From assembly GCF_036865545.1 (NCBI RefSeq), contig NZ_CP142208.1:434001-498000 (forward strand): a stretch of 64,000 nucleotides of DNA. The letters run 5' to 3'. The translations under genes were made by a program, and so were the position numbers. Positions 32,182 through 39,902 of this stretch are shown here, piece by piece. The notes under the pieces were generated by a model. The model was not told where the DNA came from, did no database searches, and saw only the letters and a list, made by a program, of their open reading frames with translations. How positions within the stretch are numbered: position 1 is the stretch's first letter; every line of letters starts with the position of its first letter. The DNA is from Erwinia sp. E_sp_B01_1 (GTDB taxonomy: Bacteria; Pseudomonadota; Gammaproteobacteria; Enterobacterales; Enterobacteriaceae).

Positions 32182-33207
32182 TTAACGTACTGGTGGTGCG
32201 TACTGAATACCGCCATTGTTCCACAGGGCATTCTGCCCACGGGCAATTTTCAGCTGGCTGTCTTTACCCACATTGCGATCAAAGACTTCCTGATAATTAC
32301 CTACCTGCTTAACGATGTTATAAGCCCATTTATTATCCAGCTTGAGGTCTTTGCCGAAGTCGCCTTCGGAACCCAGCAGGTGAGCCATATCTGGTGTGGT
32401 AGGTTTGGCAGCCATCTGATCGACGTTTTTAGAGGTGATGCCCATCTCTTCAGCATTCAGCATGGCAAAGAGGGACCATTTAACGATGGTGAACCAGTCA
32501 TCATCACCACGGCGTACCACAGGCCCCAGTGGCTCTTTGGAGATCACTTCTGGCAACACGATAAACTCGGTTGGTTTGCCCAGCTTGATACGCAGCGCAT
32601 ACAGCTGTGACTGGTCAGAAGCCAGAGTATCGCAGCGGCCCGTGTCCAGCGCTTTCGCTGACTCATCAGAACGGTCGAAGGTTACAGGGGTGTACTGCAT
32701 GTTGTTGGCTTTGAAGAAGTCAGCCACGTTGAGTTCGGTATCTGTACCAGCCTGAATACAGACTGTCGCGCCATCGAGCTCTTTAGCACTTTTCAGGCCG
32801 GCCTTCTGATGAGTCAGGAAGCCGATGCCGTCATAATAGTTGACGCCAGCGAAGATAAAGCCCATGCCGCCGTCGCGTGCAGAGGTCCAGGTGGTATTAC
32901 GGGAAAGAATGTCTACTTCACCAGACTGCAGGGCGGTAAAACGCTCTTTAGCGGTCAGCGGGGTGTACTTCACCTTGCTGGCATCACCAAACACGGCGGC
33001 CGCGGCCGCACGGCATACATCCACATCAATACCGCTGAATTTGCCGCTGGAATCTGCAAAGGAGAAGCCCGGCAGGCCATCACTGATGCCGCATTGTACA
33101 AAACCTTTCTTTTTAATGGCATCCAGAGTGGTGCCGGCATGAGCCTGATTCGTCACTGCGATAAGTGCTGCAGCGGCAACCAAAGTGGAGAGCAACATTT
33201 TTTTCAT
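32182..33207 (-). CDS. aapJ: Periplasmic general amino acid-binding protein AapJ/YhdW
   Basis: A 341-residue solute-binding protein with a clear signal peptide (MKKMLLSTLVAAAALIAV, cleavage after AHA at residue 24). The mature protein starts GTTLDAIKKKGFVQCG, with the family Cys pair in VQCG and VDVCRAA. It should deliver L-amino acids to YhdXYZ. The orthologue yhdW is a pseudogene in E. coli K-12 but is intact here, so the transporter should work. First gene of the operon, behind a sigma-54-type promoter. Confidence 0.94.
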   Translation of the reverse strand: MKKMLLSTLVAAAALIAVTNQAHAGTTLDAIKKKGFVQCGISDGLPGFSFADSSGKFSGIDVDVCRAAAAAVFGDASKVKYTPLTAKERFTALQSGEVDILSRNTTWTSARDGGMGFIFAGVNYYDGIGFLTHQKAGLKSAKELDGATVCIQAGTDTELNVADFFKANNMQYTPVTFDRSDESAKALDTGRCDTLASDQSQLYALRIKLGKPTEFIVLPEVISKEPLGPVVRRGDDDWFTIVKWSLFAMLNAEEMGITSKNVDQMAAKPTTPDMAHLLGSEGDFGKDLKLDNKWAYNIVKQVGNYQEVFDRNVGKDSQLKIARGQNALWNNGGIQYAPPVR

Positions 33208-33295
33208 AAAGCATCCTGTGTGGCGAAATCATTTTTATGTTCAACGCACGCTGTGGTGCACTTTTCCCGTCTGTGGCGCGAGCCATCCACGACTC

Positions 33296-33311
33296 TGCAA
33301 AGGTAATGCCA
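33296..33311 (-). promoter_or_regulatory. Candidate sigma-54 promoter of aapJQMP
   Basis: The minus strand reads TGGCATT-ACCT-TTGCA. This has the invariant GG and GC exactly ten bases apart and matches the TGGCACG-N4-TTGCA consensus at all but two positions. It is about 90 bases upstream of aapJ; the predicted transcription start is near 33285. Confidence 0.72.
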
Positions 33312-33385
33312 AAATTGCAGAACCCTGAATTTCCTGAAAAGCTTTGCTAATAATCTGAAGCATTTTGAAAGTTTGCTTAATATCG

Positions 33386-33402
33386 CGCACTACAGGGGGG
33401 CA
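33386..33402 (-). promoter_or_regulatory. NtrC-like binding site 1 (aapJ upstream)
   Basis: CGCAC-N7-GGGCA resembles the TGCAC-N7-GTGCA dyad of NtrC (8 of 10 bases). Its centre lies about 109 bases upstream of the predicted start, the same position as an NtrC site at glnAp2. Confidence 0.5.
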
Positions 33403-33415
33403 AAAACAGCCGGAC

Positions 33416-33432
33416 TGGTCACAAATGGTGCA
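33416..33432 (-). promoter_or_regulatory. NtrC-like binding site 2 (aapJ upstream)
   Basis: TGGTC-N7-GTGCA has one perfect and one degenerate half-site. Its centre is about 139 bases upstream of the predicted start and 30 bases (about three helical turns) from site 1. Confidence 0.45.
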
Positions 33433-33560
33433 ATATGTTTCATTATATGAAAGCAATGTGAGCAAAAGCGTATTTTTGTTAATGATGGATGATGTTTTTT
33501 GAGGGGGTGCAGGTTTAAAACGGCGGTGGGAAGGAGCGAGGGGCTGGTAAAATCAGGTAA

Positions 33561-33593
33561 TAAAAAATGCCAGCCCAATATGTTGAGCTGGCA
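33561..33593 (-). terminator. lpxP terminator
   Basis: TGCCAGC (33568-33574) pairs with GCTGGCA (33587-33593), with a further CAA/TTG inside. On the minus strand the stem is followed by TTTTTTA. It lies 18 bases past the lpxP stop. Confidence 0.9.
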
Positions 33594-33611
33594 CCCAGGC
33601 TGGTAATGATA

Positions 33612-34532
33612 TCAATACAACGAGGTAGCACCTTCTGGCCGGGTTTTGAAACGACGGTGCAGCCACAGGTACTGATTTGGCGCACGCATAATTTCACGCT
33701 CGATGACCTTGTTCATATAGACAGCGGCCTGCTGCTCATCTTCCAGAGGGTAATTTTCAAGCTCAGGTTGGATCACCAGCTCATAGCCGTAACCTTTTTC
33801 TTTACGAATCAGTACCACGGTTATCAGAGCGGGATTAGCCAGGCGAGCAATTGTCCAGGTTCCACTGGTGGTGGCAGCCTGAGGAACGGCAAACAGAGGA
33901 GCAAAGACGCTGCCTTTAGGGCCGTAATCCTGATCCGGTGCAAACCATACGGCTTCACCTTGTTTCAGAGCCTGCACCATGCCACGCAGATCGCGACGGT
34001 TGATCATTGCTTTGTTAGAGCGCATGCGCCCTTTGGTCTGCACCCACTCCATCAGCTTATTGTTGTGCGGACGATACATGGCCATCATTGGCTGGCACAA
34101 ACCCATCGCCCGGCCACCTAACTCCAGAGACATAAAGTGGACACCTATGATCAGGGCACCTCGTCCACCCTTTTGAGCCGCTTTAAGATTTTGCAGGCCA
34201 TCTACAGTAAACCAGCGTTTCACCCGGCGATCGGACCAGAACCAGGCCATGCCCGTTTCCAGCAATCCCATGCCCAGAGATTCAAAATTCTTAACGATAC
34301 GTGCTTCAAGCTGATCGGCAGGCATATCAGGAAAGCAAAGTTCAAGGTTACGACGGGTGATACGAATACGGCGTTTAAGGAACCGCATTGAGGTCCGGCC
34401 CATCCAGGTTCCCAGCTTCTGCAGCAGCGGGAAGGGGAGTTGAACCAGTAAAAAAAGAAATCCCAGCCCGGCCCAGGTTATCCAGTAACGTGGGTGCAAC
34501 AGGCGACGGGTGAAACGAGGGGAAGACTTCAT
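33612..34532 (-). CDS. lpxP: Lipid A palmitoleoyl/lauroyl acyltransferase, LpxP-like
   Basis: From the ATG at 34532 (MKSSPRFTRRLLHPRYW) the protein is 306 residues, the LpxP length; a longer in-frame start would add 29 residues and is unlikely. It has one N-terminal membrane anchor (about 20-40) and the acyltransferase HX4E motif in GVHFMSLELGG. HFMSLE, RPHNNKLMEWVQ and APDQDYGPKGSVFAP favour LpxP over LpxL. LpxP adds palmitoleate to Kdo2-lipid IVA at low temperature in E. coli. Transcribed alone between fis and aapJ. Confidence 0.88.
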   Translation of the reverse strand: MKSSPRFTRRLLHPRYWITWAGLGFLFLLVQLPFPLLQKLGTWMGRTSMRFLKRRIRITRRNLELCFPDMPADQLEARIVKNFESLGMGLLETGMAWFWSDRRVKRWFTVDGLQNLKAAQKGGRGALIIGVHFMSLELGGRAMGLCQPMMAMYRPHNNKLMEWVQTKGRMRSNKAMINRRDLRGMVQALKQGEAVWFAPDQDYGPKGSVFAPLFAVPQAATTSGTWTIARLANPALITVVLIRKEKGYGYELVIQPELENYPLEDEQQAAVYMNKVIEREIMRAPNQYLWLHRRFKTRPEGATSLY

Positions 34533-34684
34533 AATTCTCTCTTCTGGCGTGCATGAGGTATTTAACGCATAGAGGTCGGGCATCAACAGCGGTACGTTGA
34601 ATCTGACAGCAGTAAACACGTTATGTTAGGCCGGATAGTCGTACTTTACACGATCAGGACACTTCAGGTCCTTGTTTCAGACAT

Positions 34685-34716
34685 TAAAAAAGGCGCTATC
34701 AATAAGTTAGCGCCTT
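34685..34716 (-). terminator. fis terminator
   Basis: AAGGCGCTA (34690-34698) pairs perfectly with TAGCGCCTT (34708-34716). On the minus strand the stem is followed by TTTTT, 20 bases past the fis stop. Confidence 0.92.
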
Positions 34717-34735
34717 CATAACAATGAACCGAAAC

Positions 34736-35032
34736 TTAGTTCATGCCGTATTTTTTCAGTTTCTTACGCAGCGTACCACGGTTGATGCCCATCATCAGGG
34801 CGGCACGGGTCTGGTTGCCACGGGTGTATTGCATCACCATGTCCAACAATGGCTGTTCTACTTCAGCCAAAACCAGCTCATACAGGTCATTAACATCCTG
34901 ACCATTCAATTGAGCAAAATAGTTCTTCAGTGCCTGTTTGACCGAATCACGCAGTGGCTTTTGAGTCACCTGATCCTGTGAGTTTACGGTAGATACGGTC
35001 AGTACGTCAGAATTTACGCGTTGTTCGAACAT
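34736..35032 (-). CDS. fis: Nucleoid-associated regulator Fis
   Basis: The 98-residue protein appears identical, residue for residue, to E. coli Fis as I recall it. A flexible N-terminal beta-hairpin arm (about 11-26) contacts Hin/Gin recombinases, and a C-terminal helix-turn-helix (about 74-95, [20 protein letters not shown]) bends DNA. Fis activates rrn P1 promoters and represses its own. It is downstream of dusB with a 24-base gap, the conserved dusB-fis operon. Confidence 0.98.
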
Positions 35033-35056
35033 AGTTCTGTCAGCTCTTTATTTCTA

Positions 35057-36022
35057 TTAGGCAAGTTTTTCGAAGTATGCTTCCAACGCCTCCAGCTGTT
35101 CGCTGGCATCCTCTATGGCGTTGAATGTGCGCCGAAACTGGTCGTTTGGGGCATGCTCCTGGAGATACCAGGAGACGTGCTTCCGGGCAATACGGTATCC
35201 CTTGCGATGACCATAAAAGTCGTGCAGTTCCCGTAGGTGCCCGATGAGCAAGCGCTTGACTTCAGCCAGTGGCATCGGTGCCAGCAACTCCCCAGTGTCC
35301 AGATAATACTGGATTTCCCGGAAGATCCACGGTCTTCCCTGAGCCGCCCGTCCTATCATCAGGGCATCAGCCCCCGTATAGTCGAGTACAGCTCTGGCTT
35401 TATGCGGGTCAGTGATGTCACCATTCGCGATAACGGGAATGGTGACATTCTGCTTAACTGTCCGAATGCTGTCATATTCAGCTTCACCGTTGAACAAACA
35501 CGCGCGAGTGCGTCCGTGGATGGTCAGGGCCTGAATACCGCAGCGTTCAGCCAATTGGGCAATCTCAACACAATTACGGTTGTCTGGATCCCAGCCGGTG
35601 CGAATCTTCAGCGTTACGGGCACGTCTACTGCATTGACCACCGCAGAGAGGATAGACTTCACCAACTCCGGATGTTGCAGCAGGGCCGAACCCGCCAGCT
35701 TGCGATTCACTTTTTTAGCCGGGCATCCCATATTGATGTCAATCACCTGCGCGCCAGATGCAGCATTGATACGCGCGGCTTCCGCCATCTCATGAGGGTC
35801 ACATCCGGCAATTTGCACGGTACGAATACCGGGCTCATCACTGTGTACCATACGCAACCGGGATTTATCGGTAGCCCAAACTTCAGGGTTAGACGACATC
35901 ATCTCAGAGACAGTCATACCAGCGCCCATTGCATAACAAAGCGTCCGGAAAGGCCTGTCGGTGATTCCGGCCATTGGTGCTGCAATCAGTTGATTACGAA
36001 GCTGGTGGTTTCCAATGCGCAT
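35057..36022 (-). CDS. dusB: tRNA-dihydrouridine synthase B
   Basis: The ATG at 36022 ([19 protein letters not shown]) gives 321 residues, equal to E. coli DusB; a 16-residue upstream extension is unlikely. An FMN TIM barrel (1-~240) contains the catalytic Cys in [14 protein letters not shown] and the GRAAQGRPW segment; a helical C-terminal domain binds tRNA. It reduces specific uridines in the tRNA D-loop. First gene of dusB-fis, so its promoter controls fis. Confidence 0.97.
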   Translation of the reverse strand: MRIGNHQLRNQLIAAPMAGITDRPFRTLCYAMGAGMTVSEMMSSNPEVWATDKSRLRMVHSDEPGIRTVQIAGCDPHEMAEAARINAASGAQVIDINMGCPAKKVNRKLAGSALLQHPELVKSILSAVVNAVDVPVTLKIRTGWDPDNRNCVEIAQLAERCGIQALTIHGRTRACLFNGEAEYDSIRTVKQNVTIPVIANGDITDPHKARAVLDYTGADALMIGRAAQGRPWIFREIQYYLDTGELLAPMPLAEVKRLLIGHLRELHDFYGHRKGYRIARKHVSWYLQEHAPNDQFRRTFNAIEDASEQLEALEAYFEKLA

Positions 36023-36059
36023 GAAAAAAAGTGACCATAGTGTGTCCGCAAGGCGGCGT

Positions 36060-36088
36060 ATATTACGCATTTTTCATAGAAGATGAAA
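36060..36088 (-). promoter_or_regulatory. dusB-fis operon promoter
   Basis: On the minus strand TTTCAT (36083-36088) and TAATAT (36060-36065) are 17 bases apart, followed by the GC-rich ACGCCGCC discriminator. Sequence and position agree with the E. coli fis promoter, which is stringently controlled. Confidence 0.7.
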
Positions 36089-36194
36089 GGCCAAACTTTG
36101 AACAATTCAGACTGAAACCAGACTACAGAGAACTACATAAACCGTTTAAACATGAAATAGTCTTATTTATCATCCGTTTATATAACTTTGCTGG

Positions 36195-36208
36195 ATTTGT
36201 ATACAAAT
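36195..36208. promoter_or_regulatory. Perfect 14-bp operator-like palindrome
   Basis: ATTTGTATACAAAT is its own reverse complement. The TTGTATACAA core is like operators of GntR/FadR-family repressors. No such regulator gene is nearby in the window, so the binder is unknown. Confidence 0.4.
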
Positions 36209-36296
36209 ATTTTTCTTTTTATGTGACCCACTTAACAATATAAATAACGTTACTTCAGGACAAAAACGCTACAAGTACTCTGTCATTACGGGATAA

Positions 36297-36322
36297 CACA
36301 TGTCTCTTATCCGAGACATGTG
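36297..36322 (-). terminator. Hairpin after the carbonic anhydrase gene
   Basis: CACATGTCTC (36297-36306) pairs perfectly with 36313-36322 over a six-base loop. It has no T tract on either strand, so it may be a weak terminator, an mRNA 3'-end stabiliser or a protein site. Confidence 0.45.
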
Positions 36323-36359
36323 AAGAGTCAGTCCGCAAAAATTGCTGTGCTCTGGCTAC

Positions 36360-37103
36360 TCAGTCAACGATAACCCGGCCATTCAAAGGCTGGACAGGGC
36401 GACTGTTATTATCACCTAAGACTTTCTTAAACGCGTCAATTTGTCCGGCAGACAAAGTGACCGGTTGCTTCATCACCAGCCAGCGAACACCTTCAGTGCA
36501 GGGAGGGGTGGTAAGCGATCCACTGAAGCGGAAGTAATGTTTATCACCAGGCATTAATTCGGCCAATGAAACAGGCTTAGCCACTGCTTCGGCAACATTA
36601 ATTGTAGCGGGCACCATATTGAGAATATCTGCAATGGCCGGGTTCGCTTTCCCCTTTTCAAACATCACGCCAACCACGGCCAGATTGCCTTTGTCATCGC
36701 TATGGACAAAATGCAGTTCCAGAGGATAAGCCCTGCCATTTATCTGGTTCTCAGAAGGGGTATGGAAGTGGAACTGAAGCAGGGTAAATTCTGTGTCGTC
36801 CACCAGCAGCTTATCGCCATCATGGACATTTAACTGCAGTGTGTGACCATTATTGATAATGCTCTTGTCTTTTGCCTGGTAAGTCAGGCTCAGTGGCGGA
36901 AGTTCACTCTTAACAACCTGCTGAATATCAACAGGGGACTGATTATAGCCTTTCTCGCAGGCACCAAAATCCTCACTTAATTTCCCCCATTTTTCCGGGG
37001 CACCGTCACCAGAATAAGACCAGTGTGGCATTGAGTGGGCATGGGCTAAAGGCGCGGTGAGGAGAGAGACAACAAGGGCAAGAGAAGAAATTTTTACGTT
37101 CAT
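36360..37103 (-). CDS. cah: Periplasmic alpha-class carbonic anhydrase
   Basis: A 247-residue protein with a signal peptide (MNVKISSLALVVSLLTAP, cleavage after AHA at residue 22). The alpha-carbonic-anhydrase zinc ligands are His112 and His114 (FHFHTPSE) and His131 (LELHFVH). The catalytic threonine is in SLTTPPC, and Cys49 plus the Cys of TTPPC probably form a disulfide. It would interconvert CO2 and bicarbonate in the periplasm. The gene lies between prmA and dusB, a position without such a gene in E. coli. The symbol is the generic family name. Confidence 0.93.
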   Translation of the reverse strand: MNVKISSLALVVSLLTAPLAHAHSMPHWSYSGDGAPEKWGKLSEDFGACEKGYNQSPVDIQQVVKSELPPLSLTYQAKDKSIINNGHTLQLNVHDGDKLLVDDTEFTLLQFHFHTPSENQINGRAYPLELHFVHSDDKGNLAVVGVMFEKGKANPAIADILNMVPATINVAEAVAKPVSLAELMPGDKHYFRFSGSLTTPPCTEGVRWLVMKQPVTLSAGQIDAFKKVLGDNNSRPVQPLNGRVIVD

Positions 37104-37140
37104 GATGAGTTACTATCCTGGTTAACAGTTTCTGCAAAAT

Positions 37141-37165
37141 GCTGTGGGCGAAGGATGCCCACAGC
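37141..37165 (-). terminator. prmA terminator or carbonic anhydrase leader hairpin
   Basis: GCTGTGGGC (37141-37149) pairs perfectly with GCCCACAGC (37157-37165); the minus strand then reads ATTTTGC. It lies 38 bases upstream of the carbonic anhydrase start, so it could end the prmA transcript or lie in the 5' leader of the next gene. Confidence 0.6.
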
Positions 37166-37252
37166 AAGAAAGCAGATAGTAACGGCACTAAATTAAATGA
37201 AGGTTTAATTAAGTCTTAAGGTGCAGGAAACCTGACTTTCCCCTGCCCTCGA

Positions 37253-38134
37253 TCAATTTTTTACGCCGGTGATCCGGCACCACTCTTCTTTCTCTGCCAC
37301 TGCATCCAGCGTAAATAACTCTGCATAAGCTTCGCAGACGCTTTCTGCCTGACTTGCCAGCACGCCAGAGAGGCCCAGATTACCGCCTGTGACGGGCAGT
37401 ACGCTAATCAGCGGCGCAAGCTCACGCAGAGGGCCGGCAAGAATATTGGCGACCACCACGTCTGCACTCAGGTTATCGGGCTGTTCGTGGGGCAGGTACA
37501 AAGAGAGACGTTCTGACACGCCATTACGCTGGGCGTTGTCACGGCTTGCCTGAATTGCCTGGGGATCAATATCAATACCTATCGCTTTAGCTGCACCCAA
37601 CTTCAGCGCAGCGATAGCTAAAATTCCGGAACCACAGCCAAAATCGATCACTGTTTTCCCTTCCAGATCCAGGCCATCCAGCCAGGTGAGGCAAAGTGAG
37701 GTGGTCGGGTGTGTGCCGGTGCCAAAAGCCAGGCCAGGATCCAGCATCACGTTCACCGCATCAGGATCCGGAACGTCACGCCAGCTAGGACAGATCCATA
37801 AACGCTGCCCAAAACGCATCGGATGAAAGTTATCCATCCACTCACGTTCCCAGTCCTTGTCTTCAATCTGTTCGATTTTATGTGCGAAACCCGAGCCCAG
37901 CAAAGGGCAAGCTTCTAAACCGAGGATAACCAGATCCATATCGGTTTCCGCATCAAACAGGCCGATGGCATCGGTATCGCCCCATAACAGCGTTTCGCCG
38001 GGGAGGGGTTCAAAAACCGGGTTGTCATGCGTGTCCTGAAACGTGACCGAGACAGCCCCGTTCTCGATCAGCGCATCGCCCAGCTCTTCAGCCTGAGCGC
38101 CAGTGGTGTTAATTTTCATTTGTATCCAGGGCAT
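37253..38134 (-). CDS. prmA: Ribosomal protein L11 methyltransferase
   Basis: A 293-residue SAM-dependent methyltransferase of E. coli PrmA length. An N-terminal L11-recognition domain (about 1-55) precedes the Rossmann domain with motif [15 protein letters not shown] near residue 160. It trimethylates several lysines of L11. Located 15 bases downstream of panF, as in E. coli, where the two are co-transcribed. Confidence 0.97.
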   Translation of the reverse strand: MPWIQMKINTTGAQAEELGDALIENGAVSVTFQDTHDNPVFEPLPGETLLWGDTDAIGLFDAETDMDLVILGLEACPLLGSGFAHKIEQIEDKDWEREWMDNFHPMRFGQRLWICPSWRDVPDPDAVNVMLDPGLAFGTGTHPTTSLCLTWLDGLDLEGKTVIDFGCGSGILAIAALKLGAAKAIGIDIDPQAIQASRDNAQRNGVSERLSLYLPHEQPDNLSADVVVANILAGPLRELAPLISVLPVTGGNLGLSGVLASQAESVCEAYAELFTLDAVAEKEEWCRITGVKN

Positions 38135-38149
38135 GGCAATTCTCTTTAT

Positions 38150-39600
38150 TCAAACAGGGGTGGAAGCCGGCGCTGACACGGCAGCGGTATGGCCAAAACG
38201 GTTACCCATCACGAAGGCAATCAAACTGATCGCCAGAGAGGGCACAATAGGATGGAATCCCCATAATTGCAGCGAAAGGCTGGCCAGCAGCGTATAGCAT
38301 CCGGCACCAGCGATCATGCTGCTTAGCGCACCCGCCGCATTGGCTTTTTCCCAGTATAACCCCAGCACCAGCGGCCAGAGGAACACGGCTTCCAGTCCGC
38401 CAAAGGCCAGCAGATTTAACCAGATGATCATTTCAGGCGGATTCCATGCCGCCACCAGCAGTAACAGACCCATTATCAGCGTGATAAGACCAGACATCCG
38501 CTTGAGCAAGGGCTCGTTGTCCATATGCTGCGGCCGCAACCGTAAAAAGAGATCTTTTACGATGGTAGCGGAAGCCTGCAGAAGCTGGGCATTAATGGTC
38601 GACATAATGGCAGCCATCGGAGCAGCAAGAAAAATCCCGGCAGCCACAGGCGGCAATACATGGATCATCAGGGTAGGGATGACCTGATCGGGGATCGCCA
38701 GATCGGGCATCACTGCCCGTCCAAGCGCGCCGGCAAGGTGCATGCCAAACATCAGGATAGCGACCACTACCGTGCCAAGAATAATCCCGCGATGAACGGC
38801 TTTGCTGTCTTTATAGGAGATGCAGCGAACTGCGGTATGCGGCAGGCCAATCACCCCAAAACAGACCAGCACCGAGAAGGAGGCCAGGAAAGTTGGGCTG
38901 AGGATGTTATCGACTCCGCTGGCAGAGACCAGTTGAGGATCGATTTGCTGCAGCTTCTCCACGGCGCTGTGCACGCCACCAGCGGCATGAATGACCGCAA
39001 ACAGCAGCAGGAAAGTGCCTGCCAGCATTACCAGACCCTGCATGGCATCGTTCAGCACGCTGGCCCGAAAGCCTCCAAACGCCGTATAGAGCGCAATTGT
39101 GCCCCCGAAGATCAGTAATCCCGTGTCGTAGGGAATACCCGCCGCTGTCTCAAGCAGGCGCGCGCCACCGATAAACTGCACGGTCATAGCACCAATAAAC
39201 GCAATCAGCAGGCTGAGGCTGGCAAACCACACCAGCAGGGGACTACGATAACGGGCGTAGAGCATGTCATTAAGCGTAACCGCGTTATAACGCCTGGCCA
39301 GGATAGCGAATTTTTTCCCAGGATACCCAGGGATAACCAGACGGCTGGCACCTGCACCATAGAGAGCAATACCCAGCCAAGGCCATATTTATAAGCAGCC
39401 CCTGGGCCGCCTATAAATGAGCTGGCGCTGATATAGGTGGTGGTCAGCGTCATCGCCAGTACAAAACCGCCCATTGACCGGCTACCCAGAAAATATTCTG
39501 TCAGGAAGTTGCCCTCGCGGCGTTTACGCATGGCGTAAACAGAGAGACCCGCAACCAGCAAAAGATAGGCAATCAGGGGCAGGATGATTTCAAGTTTCAC
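38150..39600 (-). pseudogene. panF: Sodium/pantothenate symporter, frameshifted
   Basis: Two overlapping reading frames together encode an almost complete PanF. The first (from GTG at 39600) gives residues 1-96 ending LSLGILGK, then leaves the frame; the second resumes with the family sequence KFAILARRYNAV. The break lies at a six-A run on the minus strand (plus 39311-39316). One additional A would restore a 483-residue protein, exactly the E. coli length, with the usual 12-13 membrane segments of the sodium:solute symporter family. Either a genuine recent mutation or a homopolymer sequencing error. The start overlaps the yhdT stop (TAGTG). Confidence 0.9.
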
Positions 39601-39833
39601 TATTCATCTTCCAGAGGAATGTCACGGAATACCAGCCTGACCATCAGCCAGCAGAGCAGAATAAAGAGCGCGGGAACAAGCAGGCAGGCCATTTCAAACC
39701 AGTGTGGCAGCCCGGTAATCCCCGGCCGATCGTCCGGCAACCAGGCCATCAGTGACCAGGCGGCAAGATAGGCTACAGCCAGCCAGAATGACCAGCGAGC
39801 TTCGCGATGAGCCTGAACGAAACGCTTGTCCAT
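39600..39833 (-). CDS. yhdT: DUF997 small membrane protein YhdT
   Basis: A 77-residue inner-membrane protein with two hydrophobic segments (about 15-33 and 46-68), matching E. coli YhdT (80 residues), which also precedes panF. The family is conserved next to panF and may assist it, but no function is proven. Its TAG stop overlaps the panF GTG start by one base. An AAGGTGAGG ribosome-binding site precedes the ATG. Confidence 0.9.
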   Translation of the reverse strand: MDKRFVQAHREARWSFWLAVAYLAAWSLMAWLPDDRPGITGLPHWFEMACLLVPALFILLCWLMVRLVFRDIPLEDE

Positions 39834-39859
39834 GTATACCTCACCTTAAAAATGCAAAG

Positions 39860-39887
39860 AAAAAGGCCGGTCAGACCGGCCTTTTTT
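39860..39887. terminator. Terminator after accC
   Basis: A perfect 12-bp stem (AAAAAGGCCGGT with its complement) around a CAG loop has a T run on the minus strand in the accC direction and also on the plus strand. It separates aroQ-accBC from yhdT-panF-prmA. Confidence 0.92.
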
Positions 39888-39902
39888 AAAACATCAGGCT
39901 AA

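Larger units (their letters stand above)
33208..33611 (-). other. aapJ upstream regulatory region
   Basis: This 404-base gap holds, in minus-strand order, the lpxP terminator, two NtrC-like dyads, a sigma-54 promoter and the aapJ 5' leader. The remainder shows no other clear structure. Confidence 0.7.
36023..36359. other. dusB-fis promoter region and downstream flank of the carbonic anhydrase gene
   Basis: This 337-base gap contains the fis promoter near dusB, an A/T-rich stretch (36090-36270), a perfect 14-bp palindrome (36195-36208) and a 10-bp perfect hairpin near the carbonic anhydrase stop (36297-36322). The A/T-rich part could include Fis or H-NS sites, but I did not assign them. Confidence 0.6.

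Noticed and set aside
35237..36034. A 265-codon open frame opposite dusB
   Set aside because: It is the antisense shadow of a well-conserved gene; the encoded sequence shows no family resemblance.
36031..36243. A 70-codon plus-strand frame in the dusB-carbonic anhydrase gap
   Set aside because: It begins in the dusB-fis promoter region, has no Shine-Dalgarno and no resemblance to known proteins.
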